Source: JAMXLO01 sp963696645 (GTDB taxonomy: Bacteria > Pseudomonadota > Alphaproteobacteria > Acetobacterales > Acetobacteraceae). Taken from it: a DNA stretch of 64,000 nt. The position numbers and the translations under genes were made by a program. The DNA lies in assembly GCA_963696645.1 (NCBI GenBank), contig CAVOKY010000005.1:1364001-1428000 (forward strand). Reading direction: 5' to 3'. Shown here one piece after another: positions 34,833 through 43,687 of the stretch (the stretch's first letter is position 1; each line of letters starts with the position of its first letter). The notes beneath the pieces are model-generated. The model did no database searches, was not told the DNA's origin, and saw only the letters and a program-made list of their open reading frames with translations.

Positions 34833-35780
34833 CTAAACCTGCATGGTCCGCTTTTGATGCGCGCGGCCGATCCTGGCGGTTTCCGGATTGTGGCCGGCGA
34901 TCACCCGCACGCCCTCGTCCAGGCGCGCAACGATATTCTCCGGTGAACAACCTTCCAGGAACGGAATGTGGTTCTTGCGGCAGGCAGTCATGACCCGCGC
35001 CCGCGCCTCGGCCATCTCCGGAGGATACGGGTCGCGCTGCAACGTGGTATAGCCAAGCGACAGACCCAGATCGCCCGGACCCATCTCGGCAAATCCGAGG
35101 CCCGGCACCGCACAGATCGCTTCGCAATTGGCAATTCCCTCGGGGCTCTCCAGCTTCACCCCCAGCAGCAGTTCGCCATCGGGATTCAGCGGCCAGACAT
35201 CGCAGCGTTGCATGTACTCCTGTTGCGACAGCCCCCAGATCGGCGCGGCAGTCGACTCCGATCCTCGCCCACGCGTGCCAATTCCAAGCCGGCCATCACC
35301 GCCGCGTTCCGGCCGCTTAGCGCCGTGCATGCGCTCGACCGGCGACGGAATTGCCTGGTCCACACCAGCCGCGTGGTGCGGATAGCGGCAGGCTTCGATG
35401 AACGCCCGCACTGCGTCGGCTGTCTCCGCCTGGCAGAGCAGGATGCCATGCACACCACGCCCGAGGATCTGACGGAACTGCCAGGCATTGAACCGGACGT
35501 TCGCCTCATCTGTGCCGTTCACCGGCGCTTCGACGATAATCGCCGGCGTGCGATGGCGGGATCGCGTTGGGCCGCCATCCACCAGGCCCCGCATGTACTC
35601 CGCCAGTCCGGTCATGTCGAAGGCGCCATGCTCCATGCCGACATTCATGTAGTCGGCCCAGGTGCCGGCATCGTCGCGTCCTTGCGCGTAGGTCAACACG
35701 TGGCCGCTGTGCGGACCGTCGTAGTAGATCGCCTGGTCCTGCGCGAGCAGTTCGATGGCTCGGTTGATGCGTTTGGCCAT
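34833..35780 (-). CDS. HpcH/HpaI aldolase family protein
   Basis: Protein of 315 residues in the pyruvate/phosphoenolpyruvate-binding barrel class. Seen: MNVGMEHGAFDMTGLAEYM early, PVNGTDEANVRFNAWQFRQILGRGVHGILLCQAETADAVRAFIEACRYPHHAAGV, the metal-binding acidic pair in LLGVKLESPEGIANCEAI, and a conserved GFAEMGPGDLGLSLGY. These fit class II 2-oxo-acid aldolases such as HpaI, cleaving a hydroxy-oxo acid to pyruvate plus an aldehyde. An insertion around residues 150-190 (GRLGIGTRGRGSESTAAPIWG) is longer than in E. coli HpaI. Substrate unknown. Confidence 0.88.
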   Translation of the reverse strand: MAKRINRAIELLAQDQAIYYDGPHSGHVLTYAQGRDDAGTWADYMNVGMEHGAFDMTGLAEYMRGLVDGGPTRSRHRTPAIIVEAPVNGTDEANVRFNAWQFRQILGRGVHGILLCQAETADAVRAFIEACRYPHHAAGVDQAIPSPVERMHGAKRPERGGDGRLGIGTRGRGSESTAAPIWGLSQQEYMQRCDVWPLNPDGELLLGVKLESPEGIANCEAICAVPGLGFAEMGPGDLGLSLGYTTLQRDPYPPEMAEARARVMTACRKNHIPFLEGCSPENIVARLDEGVRVIAGHNPETARIGRAHQKRTMQV

Positions 35781-36070
35781 GGCGGTTCCCTCTCACTGCT
35801 GCAACACGATCACGCGACCAAACGTAGCCCGCATTCTGGTCGAGGGCGATGGGAGGCGAGCGCCGACGCGAGCGGGCACACGGAAAATGCGTCAGTTCAA
35901 CTTCGCGTCAGATGGCGGGTCAAGAAGCCAAGGAAGCCTGTGTTGGCTCTTGTTCCCGCGCAACGATGTGGCACGGTGGTACGCCCCGTTCCCCTGCAAC
36001 ATGGACCCGGGGTTACGGGAGTTAGTTTCGCGCCGAACCAACCCATCGGCCGTCGCGTGGAGAGCATGGA

Positions 36071-39000
36071 TTGGCGCAGACAATGGATCAGGAGGCGGGC
36101 GGTTTAGACGAGCCGATAGACGCGCAGAGCTCGGCCTTCCTGGCTTCGGGGGGCGAGTTGGCGGCGCTCATCAGTTCCAGGAATTGGGCCGATACGCCGC
36201 TCGGCCCGAGGACATCTTGGCAGCAGAGCCTGCAGACGGCGATCCGCATCCTGGTGACCTCGCGGTACCAGATGTGGCTTGGCTGGGGTCCGGAACTGAA
36301 TTTCTTCTACAACGATGCCTACCGGACGACCACACTCGGCACCAAGCATCCATGGGCTCTTGGCCAACCTGTCGCGAAAGTCTGGGAGGAGATTTGGCAG
36401 GACATCGGGCCACGCATCGAAACCGTGCTGCGCACTGGCAGGGCCACGTGGGACGAAGGCCTGCTGCTGCTGCTGGAACGCTCCGGCTTTCCGGAGGAAA
36501 CCTATCACACCTTCTCATACAGCCCGCTGCCTGACGACGATGGCAGGATTGGCGGACTGCTTTGCGTCGTCACGGAAGACACCGAACGATACATTGGCGA
36601 ACGCCGTCTCGCCACGCTGCAGAAGCTCGCCTCACAGCTTGCTGCGGTGCGCACGGAACCTGAAGTGTGGGCGGCGATCCAGCGCGGGCTGGCTGCCAAC
36701 CAGCGGGACCTGCCGTTCACCCTGATCTATCTGTTCGACGCCGAAGGCAACACGGCGCGGCTGGCCTGCTACACCGGCATCAGCGCCGGACACCCGGCTG
36801 CGCCAACGCTGATCGATGTCACGGCGGCCGATGCGCTGTGGCCGGCGCGGACCATGCTGGACGGCGCAGCCACAGTGACGCTGGACGATCTGTCGTCGCT
36901 GCCTGCGCTGCCGACCGGCGCGTGGGACGAGCCGGCACACACTGCCGTGGCCGTGCCGATCGTTCAGCAGGGGCAATTCCGCCCGGCGGGCATGTTGGTG
37001 ACCGCGATCAACCCGTATCGGCCGTTCGACGATTCCTACCGTGGCTTCGTCGATCTTGTCGCGTCGCAGATTGCTTCCGGGCTTGCCAGCGCACGCGCCT
37101 ACGAGGCCGAGCGCCAGCGCGCCGAGGCATTGGCCGAGCTCGATCATGCGAAGACCGCGTTCTTCTCCAATGTCAGCCACGAATTCCGCACGCCTCTGAC
37201 GCTGATGCTGGGACCGCTGGAGGAGGAGATCGCCCGCCGCATGCCCGGCGAGGCCGGACAGCTTATGATGGTGCAGCGCAACGGTCTGCGCCTGTTGCGT
37301 CTGGTCAACACCCTGCTGGACTTCTCGCGTATCGAGGCAGGACGCGTTCGCGCCAGCTATCGTCCCACCGACCTTGCATCGTACACCGCCGAGCTCGCCA
37401 GCAACTTCCGTTCCGCCTGCGAGCGTGCGGGGCTTGCCCTTGTGGTTGACTGCCAAACCTTGAGCCAACCGGTCTATGTCGATGCGGACATGTGGGAGAG
37501 GATCGTCCTCAATCTCGTGTCCAATGCGTTCAAATATACGCTGCGTGGCGGCATCCATGTCACGCTGAAGCAATCGGACGCTACGAACGGCGTCGAACTC
37601 GTTGTGTCCGACACGGGTGTTGGCATCCCGGAACAGGAGCTGCCGCGCATCTTCGATCGCTTTCACCGGATCGAAGGTCAACGTGGCCGCACGCTTGAAG
37701 GTACTGGCATTGGGCTTGCGCTGGTGAACGAACTGATCCGCCTGCATGGCGGAACGATCGCAATCGACAGCCAGATCGATATCGGCACATCGGTGCGCGT
37801 CGTGCTTCCGTTCGGGCGCGATCACCTGACAGCCGACAGTGTATCCGCCGATCTAGGCCGGACCATACCGGAAGGTACAGCTACCGCCGCCTTCGTGGAG
37901 GAGGCGCTGCGCTGGCTGCCTGGCACGGCGACGGATGCTGCCGCCGAACCGGACGTGCTGGGTGCCCACAGCGCGCTGGCGTCGCTGGGTGCGAATGGGC
38001 CGACGCCGGGAACCACGCGGCACCGAATCGTTCTCGCCGACGACAACACCGACATGCGCGACTACATGGCCAGGCTGCTGCGCGTGCATTACGACGTGGA
38101 GACATTGAGCGACGGCGAAGCGGCGTTGCGCGCGGTGCAGAGACAGCGTCCTGACCTGCTGCTGAGCGACGTCATGATGCCGCGACTGGATGGCTTCGGT
38201 CTGTTGTCGGCGATTCGCGCGGATCCGTTGCTGCGTGACCTGCCGGTGATCCTTGTATCGGCGCGCGCCGGAGACGAGGCGCGCATCGATGGTCTGGATG
38301 CCGGCGCGGATGACTACCTGGTGAAGCCGTTCTCCGCACGCGAGCTGCTTGCCCGCGTGCGCTCCAACCTGGAGATGGCACGCGTCCGCCAGCTCGCGGC
38401 CGAACAAATTCACGCGGAGGCGCATCGGCTGGAAGTGCTGAACCGCACCGGCATGGCCATCGCAGCCCAACTCGATCTTGAGCAACTGGTGCAGACGGTG
38501 ATCGACGCAGCCGTTGAGCTTACCAGCGCGAAGGTTGGAGCATTTTTCTACGATAGTGTGGATGATGGCGGCGAGGCTTACACATTCCATGCTGTCTCCG
38601 GTGTACCGCGCCAGGAACTCGCCGGGTTGCCGATGTCGCGTGATTGCGCGGAATTCGCTCCGCTGCTTGTTAGTCGCGGCGTGGTGCGCTCGAACGATAT
38701 TCGGCACGATCCGCGCTACGGCGCGAGCGCGCCGCAAATCGAGATGCTGCTCGGCAATATACCGGTCCGCAGCTACCTCGCCGCACCGGTTGTTTCGCGT
38801 TCCGGCGACGTGCTGGGCGGCCTGTTCTTCGGTCATCCCGACGTGGGCGTGTTCACCGCGCGCGACGAGCTTATCGTCTCGGGCATCGCCACGCAGGCTG
38901 CCGTTGGCATCGACAACGCCCAGTTGTATCGCGCCAGCCGCTTGGCAGAAGAAGGTCTTCGTCGGCTGAACGACACCTTGGAACAGCGTGTCGCGGACGA

Positions 39001-40192
39001 GATCAGCGAGCGGCTGCGGACGGAAGATGCGCTGCGCCAGGCACAGAAGATGGAGGTCGTCGGTCAGCTCACCGGTGGGGTGGCGCACGACTTCAACAAC
39101 CTGCTGACGATAATTTCCGGCGGTGTCGAGACGCTTCAGCGCCACCTGCCGATCGACCGCCTGGGCGAACATGCGGCGCGCGTGAGCCGTTCTCTCGAAC
39201 TCATCGGCGAGGGCGCACGGCGCGCCGCGACCTTGACCCATCGGCTGCTGGCATTTGCGCGGCGGCAGACCCTCGAACCCAAGCCGCTCGACGCGAACAA
39301 GCTGGTTGCCGGAATGTCCGAGTTGTTGCGTCGTACGTTGGGCGAGTCGATCGGGATCGAGACCGTGCTGGCCGGCGGGCTGTGGCGCATGTTCGCCGAT
39401 CCCAACCAATTGGAGAGCGCTCTGCTCAATCTCGCCGTCAATGCCCGCGATGCAATGAACGGCGGCGGCAAGCTGACGATCGAGACCGCCAATACTTGGC
39501 TCGACGAGGCCTATGCGCTGGCGCACGAAGGCGTCGTGCCGGGTCAATACGCCCTGATCGCGGTTTCCGACACCGGCGTCGGGATGTCGAAGGATATCAT
39601 GGACCGTGTGTTCGAGCCGTTCTTCACCACGAAGGACGTCGGCCAGGGCACCGGTTTGGGACTGTCGCAGGTCTATGGGTTCATCAAGCAGTCGAATGGT
39701 CACATCAAGCTCTACAGCGAGCCGGGTCAGGGCACGACCATCAAGCTGTATTTCCCGCGGCTGGTGAACGCTGCCGATGAAGCCGGTGAGGCCGGTCAGC
39801 AGGCGGCAATTCTACGTGGGGATGGCGCCGAGGTTGTCCTGGTCGTGGAAGACGATGACAGCGTGCGCATGCATACGACGGACCTGTTGCGGGAACTGGG
39901 TTATCGCGTGCTGGAGGCCGCCAGTGGGGTTGCAGCGCTTGGTGTGCTGGCACGCGAGCCCGAGATACGGCTGCTGTTCACCGATGTCGGGCTGCCCGGT
40001 GGCATGACGGGACGTCAGCTTGCCGACGAAGTGCGACAGCGATGGCCACGCCTCAAGGTGCTCTACACCACGGGCTATGCGCGCAACGCGATTGTTCATG
40101 GCGGTGTGCTGGATCCGGGCACGGAGCTGTTGCCGAAGCCATTCACCTACGCACAATTGGCGGCCAAGATCCGTACTGTGCTGGAGGGCTGA
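36071..40192 (+). CDS. Hybrid sensor histidine kinase with two kinase cores and two receiver domains
   Basis: Cytoplasmic sensor of 1373 residues; no membrane helix seen. Order: PAS-like sensor (about 25-175), GAF (200-350), HisKA with FFSNVSHEFRTPL (365) and HATPase (477-570: NLVSNAFKYT, GTGIGLALVNEL), receiver 1 (653-770: LADDNTDMRDYM, LLLSDVMMP, LVKPFSA), GAF (790-955), second HisKA with GGVAHDFNNLLT (about 1003-1014) and HATPase (1115-1230: NLAVNARDAM, GTGLGLSQVYGF), receiver 2 (1255-1373: VVEDDDSVRMH, LLFTDVGLPG). Both phospho-acceptor His residues and both receiver Asp are present. The start is TTG 36071 with GGAG eight bases upstream; ATG 36083 is the alternative. No output regulator is adjacent. 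Confidence 0.93.
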   Translation: MAQTMDQEAGGLDEPIDAQSSAFLASGGELAALISSRNWADTPLGPRTSWQQSLQTAIRILVTSRYQMWLGWGPELNFFYNDAYRTTTLGTKHPWALGQPVAKVWEEIWQDIGPRIETVLRTGRATWDEGLLLLLERSGFPEETYHTFSYSPLPDDDGRIGGLLCVVTEDTERYIGERRLATLQKLASQLAAVRTEPEVWAAIQRGLAANQRDLPFTLIYLFDAEGNTARLACYTGISAGHPAAPTLIDVTAADALWPARTMLDGAATVTLDDLSSLPALPTGAWDEPAHTAVAVPIVQQGQFRPAGMLVTAINPYRPFDDSYRGFVDLVASQIASGLASARAYEAERQRAEALAELDHAKTAFFSNVSHEFRTPLTLMLGPLEEEIARRMPGEAGQLMMVQRNGLRLLRLVNTLLDFSRIEAGRVRASYRPTDLASYTAELASNFRSACERAGLALVVDCQTLSQPVYVDADMWERIVLNLVSNAFKYTLRGGIHVTLKQSDATNGVELVVSDTGVGIPEQELPRIFDRFHRIEGQRGRTLEGTGIGLALVNELIRLHGGTIAIDSQIDIGTSVRVVLPFGRDHLTADSVSADLGRTIPEGTATAAFVEEALRWLPGTATDAAAEPDVLGAHSALASLGANGPTPGTTRHRIVLADDNTDMRDYMARLLRVHYDVETLSDGEAALRAVQRQRPDLLLSDVMMPRLDGFGLLSAIRADPLLRDLPVILVSARAGDEARIDGLDAGADDYLVKPFSARELLARVRSNLEMARVRQLAAEQIHAEAHRLEVLNRTGMAIAAQLDLEQLVQTVIDAAVELTSAKVGAFFYDSVDDGGEAYTFHAVSGVPRQELAGLPMSRDCAEFAPLLVSRGVVRSNDIRHDPRYGASAPQIEMLLGNIPVRSYLAAPVVSRSGDVLGGLFFGHPDVGVFTARDELIVSGIATQAAVGIDNAQLYRASRLAEEGLRRLNDTLEQRVADEISERLRTEDALRQAQKMEVVGQLTGGVAHDFNNLLTIISGGVETLQRHLPIDRLGEHAARVSRSLELIGEGARRAATLTHRLLAFARRQTLEPKPLDANKLVAGMSELLRRTLGESIGIETVLAGGLWRMFADPNQLESALLNLAVNARDAMNGGGKLTIETANTWLDEAYALAHEGVVPGQYALIAVSDTGVGMSKDIMDRVFEPFFTTKDVGQGTGLGLSQVYGFIKQSNGHIKLYSEPGQGTTIKLYFPRLVNAADEAGEAGQQAAILRGDGAEVVLVVEDDDSVRMHTTDLLRELGYRVLEAASGVAALGVLAREPEIRLLFTDVGLPGGMTGRQLADEVRQRWPRLKVLYTTGYARNAIVHGGVLDPGTELLPKPFTYAQLAAKIRTVLEG

Positions 40193-40219
40193 CACAGGCG
40201 GGTGCTGGTTTCCGCTATT

Positions 40220-40321
40220 CCCTGTCATTGCGAGGAGCGCAGCGACGACGCAATCTCCGACCAATGGGGGCTCCAACTGGCACGAGATTGCCGCGTCGCT
40301 ACGCTCCTCGCAATGACAGGG
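40220..40321. repeat. Dispersed palindromic (REP-like) element, copy C
   Basis: The best-preserved copy: left arm 40220-40257 (CCTGTCATTGCGAGGAGC, GCAATCTC) and right arm 40284-40321 (GAGATTGC, GCTCCTCGCAATGACAGG) form a long stem with about 26 bases of loop. It sits between the converging kinase and hpnH genes, where it could end both transcripts. Same family as 4006-4105 and 9453-9545. Confidence 0.85.
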
Positions 40322-40391
40322 GATCGCGGCGCTGACGGGGTGATGCGACGCTGACAGGGGAAGGCGACGCCGCATCCGTCAGATCGGCGCC

Positions 40392-41534
40392 TCAGTCCGC
40401 AGCGTCGGCGACCTCGTCCTGCTTGCGTGCCTTGATCCGCGTCATCGCCTGCTCGACATGCCGGCTGAACACGTATTCGGCAGGACGTTGGTTATCCAGC
40501 GGAACATCGGGCGCCATCGGACCTTCGGTGCGGATGCCGCGCAGCACCTGGGCGGCAGCCTTCCAGGGACGCCGGATGGTCTCGGAAACTGCGGTCGCCT
40601 CGTAGCCGGAATGCACCATGCAATCGGCACACTTCTCATAGTTGCCGGTGCCGTAGCGGTCCCAGTCGGTGGTCTCCATCAGTTCCTTGAACGTCTTGGT
40701 GTAGCCTTCACCGAGCAGATAGCAAGGCCGTTGCCAGCCAAAATAGGTGCGGGTGGGATTACCCCACGGCGTGCAATGGAATGTCTGGTTGCCGGCAAGA
40801 AAATCCAGGAACATCGATGACTGGTTGAATGCCCATTTGGTCTTGCCCTGGCGGGCGAAGATGCCGCGGAACAGCTCCTTGGTCCTGCGGCGATTGAGGA
40901 AGTGCTGCTGGTCGGGGGCGCGCTCGTACGCGTAGCCGGGCGAAACGGAAATACCGTCCACACCCATCGCCATCACCTCGTCGAAGAAGCCCGCGACGCG
41001 CTCTGGCTTCGCGGTGTCGAACAGCGTGGCGTTGATGATGGTACGGAACCCCGCCTGCTTGGCGGCGGCGATTGCAGCCACCGCGCGGTCGTAGACGCCA
41101 TCCTGGCAGACCGAGATGTCATGCTCCTCACGCGAGCCGTCCAGGTGCACCGACCAGGAGAACCACTTGCTGGGTCGGAACAGATGCATCTTCTTTTCCA
41201 GCAGCAGCGCGTTGGTGCAGACAATGACGAACTTCTTCCGCGCGATGGCACCTTCGACGATCTGCTCGATCTCGCGATGCAGCAGCGGTTCGCCGCCGGC
41301 GATAACCACGACGGGCGCACCACATTCTTCCACCGCCTCCATGCATTCGGCGACCGACAGGCGCTGGTTCAGGATTTCCGCCGGATAGTCGATCTTACCG
41401 CATCCGGCGCAGGCCAGGTTGCAGCGGAACAACGGCTCCAGCATCAGCACCAGCGGGTAGCGCTTGCGTCCCAGCAGATGCTGCTTCACGACATAGGCGC
41501 CGACACGCAGCGCCTGATTCAGCGGCACGGACAT
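40392..41534 (-). CDS. hpnH: Adenosyl-hopene transferase HpnH (radical SAM)
   Basis: B12-independent radical SAM enzyme of 380 residues that joins the 5'-deoxyadenosyl group to diploptene, the first step of extended hopanoid synthesis. Seen: the iron-sulfur motif CNLACAGC (about 38-45) in PLFRCNLACAGCGKIDYPAEIL, the GGEPLLH element, the HLDGSREEHD segment, and C-terminal cysteines in YEKCADCMVHSGYEA. The length and ordered motifs match HpnH throughout. It follows ispH by 12 bases, and its AAAGGA ribosome site overlaps the ispH stop, so the two are one operon. Confidence 0.97.
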   Translation of the reverse strand: MSVPLNQALRVGAYVVKQHLLGRKRYPLVLMLEPLFRCNLACAGCGKIDYPAEILNQRLSVAECMEAVEECGAPVVVIAGGEPLLHREIEQIVEGAIARKKFVIVCTNALLLEKKMHLFRPSKWFSWSVHLDGSREEHDISVCQDGVYDRAVAAIAAAKQAGFRTIINATLFDTAKPERVAGFFDEVMAMGVDGISVSPGYAYERAPDQQHFLNRRRTKELFRGIFARQGKTKWAFNQSSMFLDFLAGNQTFHCTPWGNPTRTYFGWQRPCYLLGEGYTKTFKELMETTDWDRYGTGNYEKCADCMVHSGYEATAVSETIRRPWKAAAQVLRGIRTEGPMAPDVPLDNQRPAEYVFSRHVEQAMTRIKARKQDEVADAAD

Positions 41535-41546
41535 TCGTTTTTTCCT

Positions 41547-42476
41547 TTACGTGTCGCTCAGTTCCTTGGGGAAGCGGAACCGCACATCCTCTGCCACACC
41601 GGCAAGCGTCGATATGTCGATCTCGCCGAACCGGCGCAACCCGTCCAGCACGCCCTGCACCAGCATTTCCGGCGCGGAGGCACCGGCGGTGACGCCGACG
41701 GACCGCACGCCGGCGAACCATTCCGGGCGCAGCGCATCGGCGTCATCGATCAGGTGGGACGGTTTGCCGAGTTCCTCGCCGATCTCGCGCAGCCGGTTGG
41801 AGTTGGAGCTGTTGCGCGAGCCGACGACCAGGATCATGTCCACTTCGCCGGCGAGATCGCGCACCGCCTGCTGTCGGTTCTGCGTGGCGTAGCAGATATC
41901 GCGCACGTCGGGGCCGACGATGGTCGGGAAGCGCGCCTTCAGCGCAGCGATGATGCCACGGGTGTCATCCACGGAAAGCGTGGTCTGCGTGATGTAGGCG
42001 AGCTTTTCCGGGTCGGCGACTCGCAGGGCGGCGACATCGGCCACGGTCTGCACCAGGTGCACCTTGGCCGGGACCTGGCCGATGGTGCCCTCCACCTCGG
42101 CGTGCCCGGCGTGTCCAACCAGAACGATCTCGCGGCCCTGGGAAGCGTAACGCCGGCCCTCGTTATGCACCTTGGCGACCAGCGGGCAGGTCGCGTCGAT
42201 CACCGGCAGGTCCCGTTCGGCGGCCAACTGCTCGACCCGCTTGGCAACGCCGTGGGCCGAGAAGATGGTCATGGCTCCGGCCGGGATCTCATCCAGTTCA
42301 TCCACGAAAACCGCGCCGCGGGTGCGCAGATCCTCCACCACGTGCCGGTTGTGCACGATTTCGTGACGTACGTAGATCGGCGGGCCGAATTTCTTCAGCG
42401 CCCGCTCGACGATCTCGATTGCCCGCTCGACGCCGGCACAGAAGCCGCGGGGCTGGGCCAGGAGGACGCGGATCAT
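41547..42476 (-). CDS. ispH: 4-hydroxy-3-methylbut-2-enyl diphosphate reductase
   Basis: Iron-sulfur enzyme of 309 residues for the last step of the MEP pathway, yielding IPP and DMAPP. ATG 42476 gives the normal N-terminus (IRVLLAQPRGFCAGVERAI). The three cluster cysteines are present: Cys13 in RGFCAGV, Cys in IDATCPLVAKVH and Cys in VRDICYATQNRQ. The active-site Glu (VDDTRG neighbourhood) and SRNSSNSNRL loop are also seen. Together with dxs and ispA nearby, it supplies the isoprenoid units for hopanoids. Confidence 0.97.
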   Translation of the reverse strand: MIRVLLAQPRGFCAGVERAIEIVERALKKFGPPIYVRHEIVHNRHVVEDLRTRGAVFVDELDEIPAGAMTIFSAHGVAKRVEQLAAERDLPVIDATCPLVAKVHNEGRRYASQGREIVLVGHAGHAEVEGTIGQVPAKVHLVQTVADVAALRVADPEKLAYITQTTLSVDDTRGIIAALKARFPTIVGPDVRDICYATQNRQQAVRDLAGEVDMILVVGSRNSSNSNRLREIGEELGKPSHLIDDADALRPEWFAGVRSVGVTAGASAPEMLVQGVLDGLRRFGEIDISTLAGVAEDVRFRFPKELSDT

Positions 42477-42756
42477 GGGGTTATCTCCAAACGACGGCGC
42501 TGGTCGGCCCCGAGCCGCGCCGAAAGGCCTACCAGTGGCGTCGGATATGGCATGCCCACCGGGGGGCGGCAATGCCGGTCGCAGGTCGGTCGACATATGG
42601 CACAAAACCTGGGGTTGCGGTAATGCAGGGCCGGCCGGGGTCAGTCGGCCACACGTCTGTGTGATTTCGGCAACAGAATCGGAGCGGAGTGTTACCATTT
42701 AACTTTGCGATGCCGGGACAGCGGGGGTCAGGGGTGGTATCGGAAGACAAGGCATA

Positions 42757-43656
42757 ATGACGGTCGGTGACACAGACCTGCCTGCCGCTCTGGTGCGGGT
42801 GGCCAACGTGGTGGAGGCTGCATTGGATGCGCTGCTGCCACAGCCGGAAGGCGCCGAAGCGCGCCTCGCCGATGCCATGCGATACGCCACGCTGGGCGGC
42901 GGCAAGCGGCTGCGGGCCTTCCTGGTGATGGAAAGCGCGGCCTTGTTCGCGGTCTCGGAGACCTGCGCGGCGCGGGTGGCGGCCTCGATCGAGATGCTGC
43001 ACGCCTATTCGCTGGTGCATGACGACCTGCCGGCGATGGACGACGACGATTTGCGGCGCGGCAAACCCTCGACGCACAAGGCATTCGACGAGGCCACCGC
43101 CATCCTGGCCGGCGACGCGCTACAGGCGCGGGCCTTCGAGGTACTCGGCGAAGCGGATACCCATTCGGATCCGCAGGCGCGCTGCGAACTGGTGGCTGCC
43201 TTGGGAGCTGCGGCGGGCGCGCGCGGCATGGCGGGCGGACAGATGATCGACATGCTGGCCGAGGGGCGCCGGCTGGACGGGGCGGCCGTTACCCGTCTCC
43301 AGGCGTTGAAGACCGGGCGGTTGATCCAGTTCAGCGCGGAGGCTGGGGCGATCCTCGGACGGGCGCCACTGGCGCAGCGCCATCTGGTGGCTGCCTACGG
43401 CCGTGACCTCGGTGCAGCTTTCCAGATCGCGGATGATTTGCTGGATGCGGAGGGCAGCACGGAGGAGACCGGCAAGACCGCGGGCAAGGATGCCGCCGCC
43501 GGCAAGGCGACGATGGTGGCGGTCCTGGGGATTGACCGGGCGCGGTCTCAGGCCGAGTTGTTATCCCGGCAGGCAGCCGGGCACCTGGAAGGGTTCGGCG
43601 AGCGCGCGATCCTGCTGCGAGCGCTGGCGTCCTATGTCGTGACGCGGCGGAGCTGA
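42757..43656 (+). CDS. ispA: Farnesyl diphosphate synthase (polyprenyl synthetase family)
   Basis: Prenyltransferase of 299 residues that condenses IPP with DMAPP and GPP to make farnesyl diphosphate, the precursor of squalene. Seen: GGGKRLRAFLV, the first aspartate-rich motif DDLPAMDDDDLRRG, KAFDEATAILAGDALQ, and the second motif QIADDLLDAEGS. The length fits bacterial IspA. dxs follows after 31 bases on the same strand. No xseB is seen ahead of it, unlike in many proteobacteria. Confidence 0.95.
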   Translation: MTVGDTDLPAALVRVANVVEAALDALLPQPEGAEARLADAMRYATLGGGKRLRAFLVMESAALFAVSETCAARVAASIEMLHAYSLVHDDLPAMDDDDLRRGKPSTHKAFDEATAILAGDALQARAFEVLGEADTHSDPQARCELVAALGAAAGARGMAGGQMIDMLAEGRRLDGAAVTRLQALKTGRLIQFSAEAGAILGRAPLAQRHLVAAYGRDLGAAFQIADDLLDAEGSTEETGKTAGKDAAAGKATMVAVLGIDRARSQAELLSRQAAGHLEGFGERAILLRALASYVVTRRS

Positions 43657-43687
43657 AATTCGGAGCGAGAGCAAGCAATGAGTTCCT

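Noticed and set aside
36632..39703. Very long minus-strand open frames opposite the histidine kinase gene
   Set aside because: They mirror the codon pattern of a GC-rich gene, give Arg/Gln/His-rich products without domains, and lie wholly inside a clearly recognised kinase.
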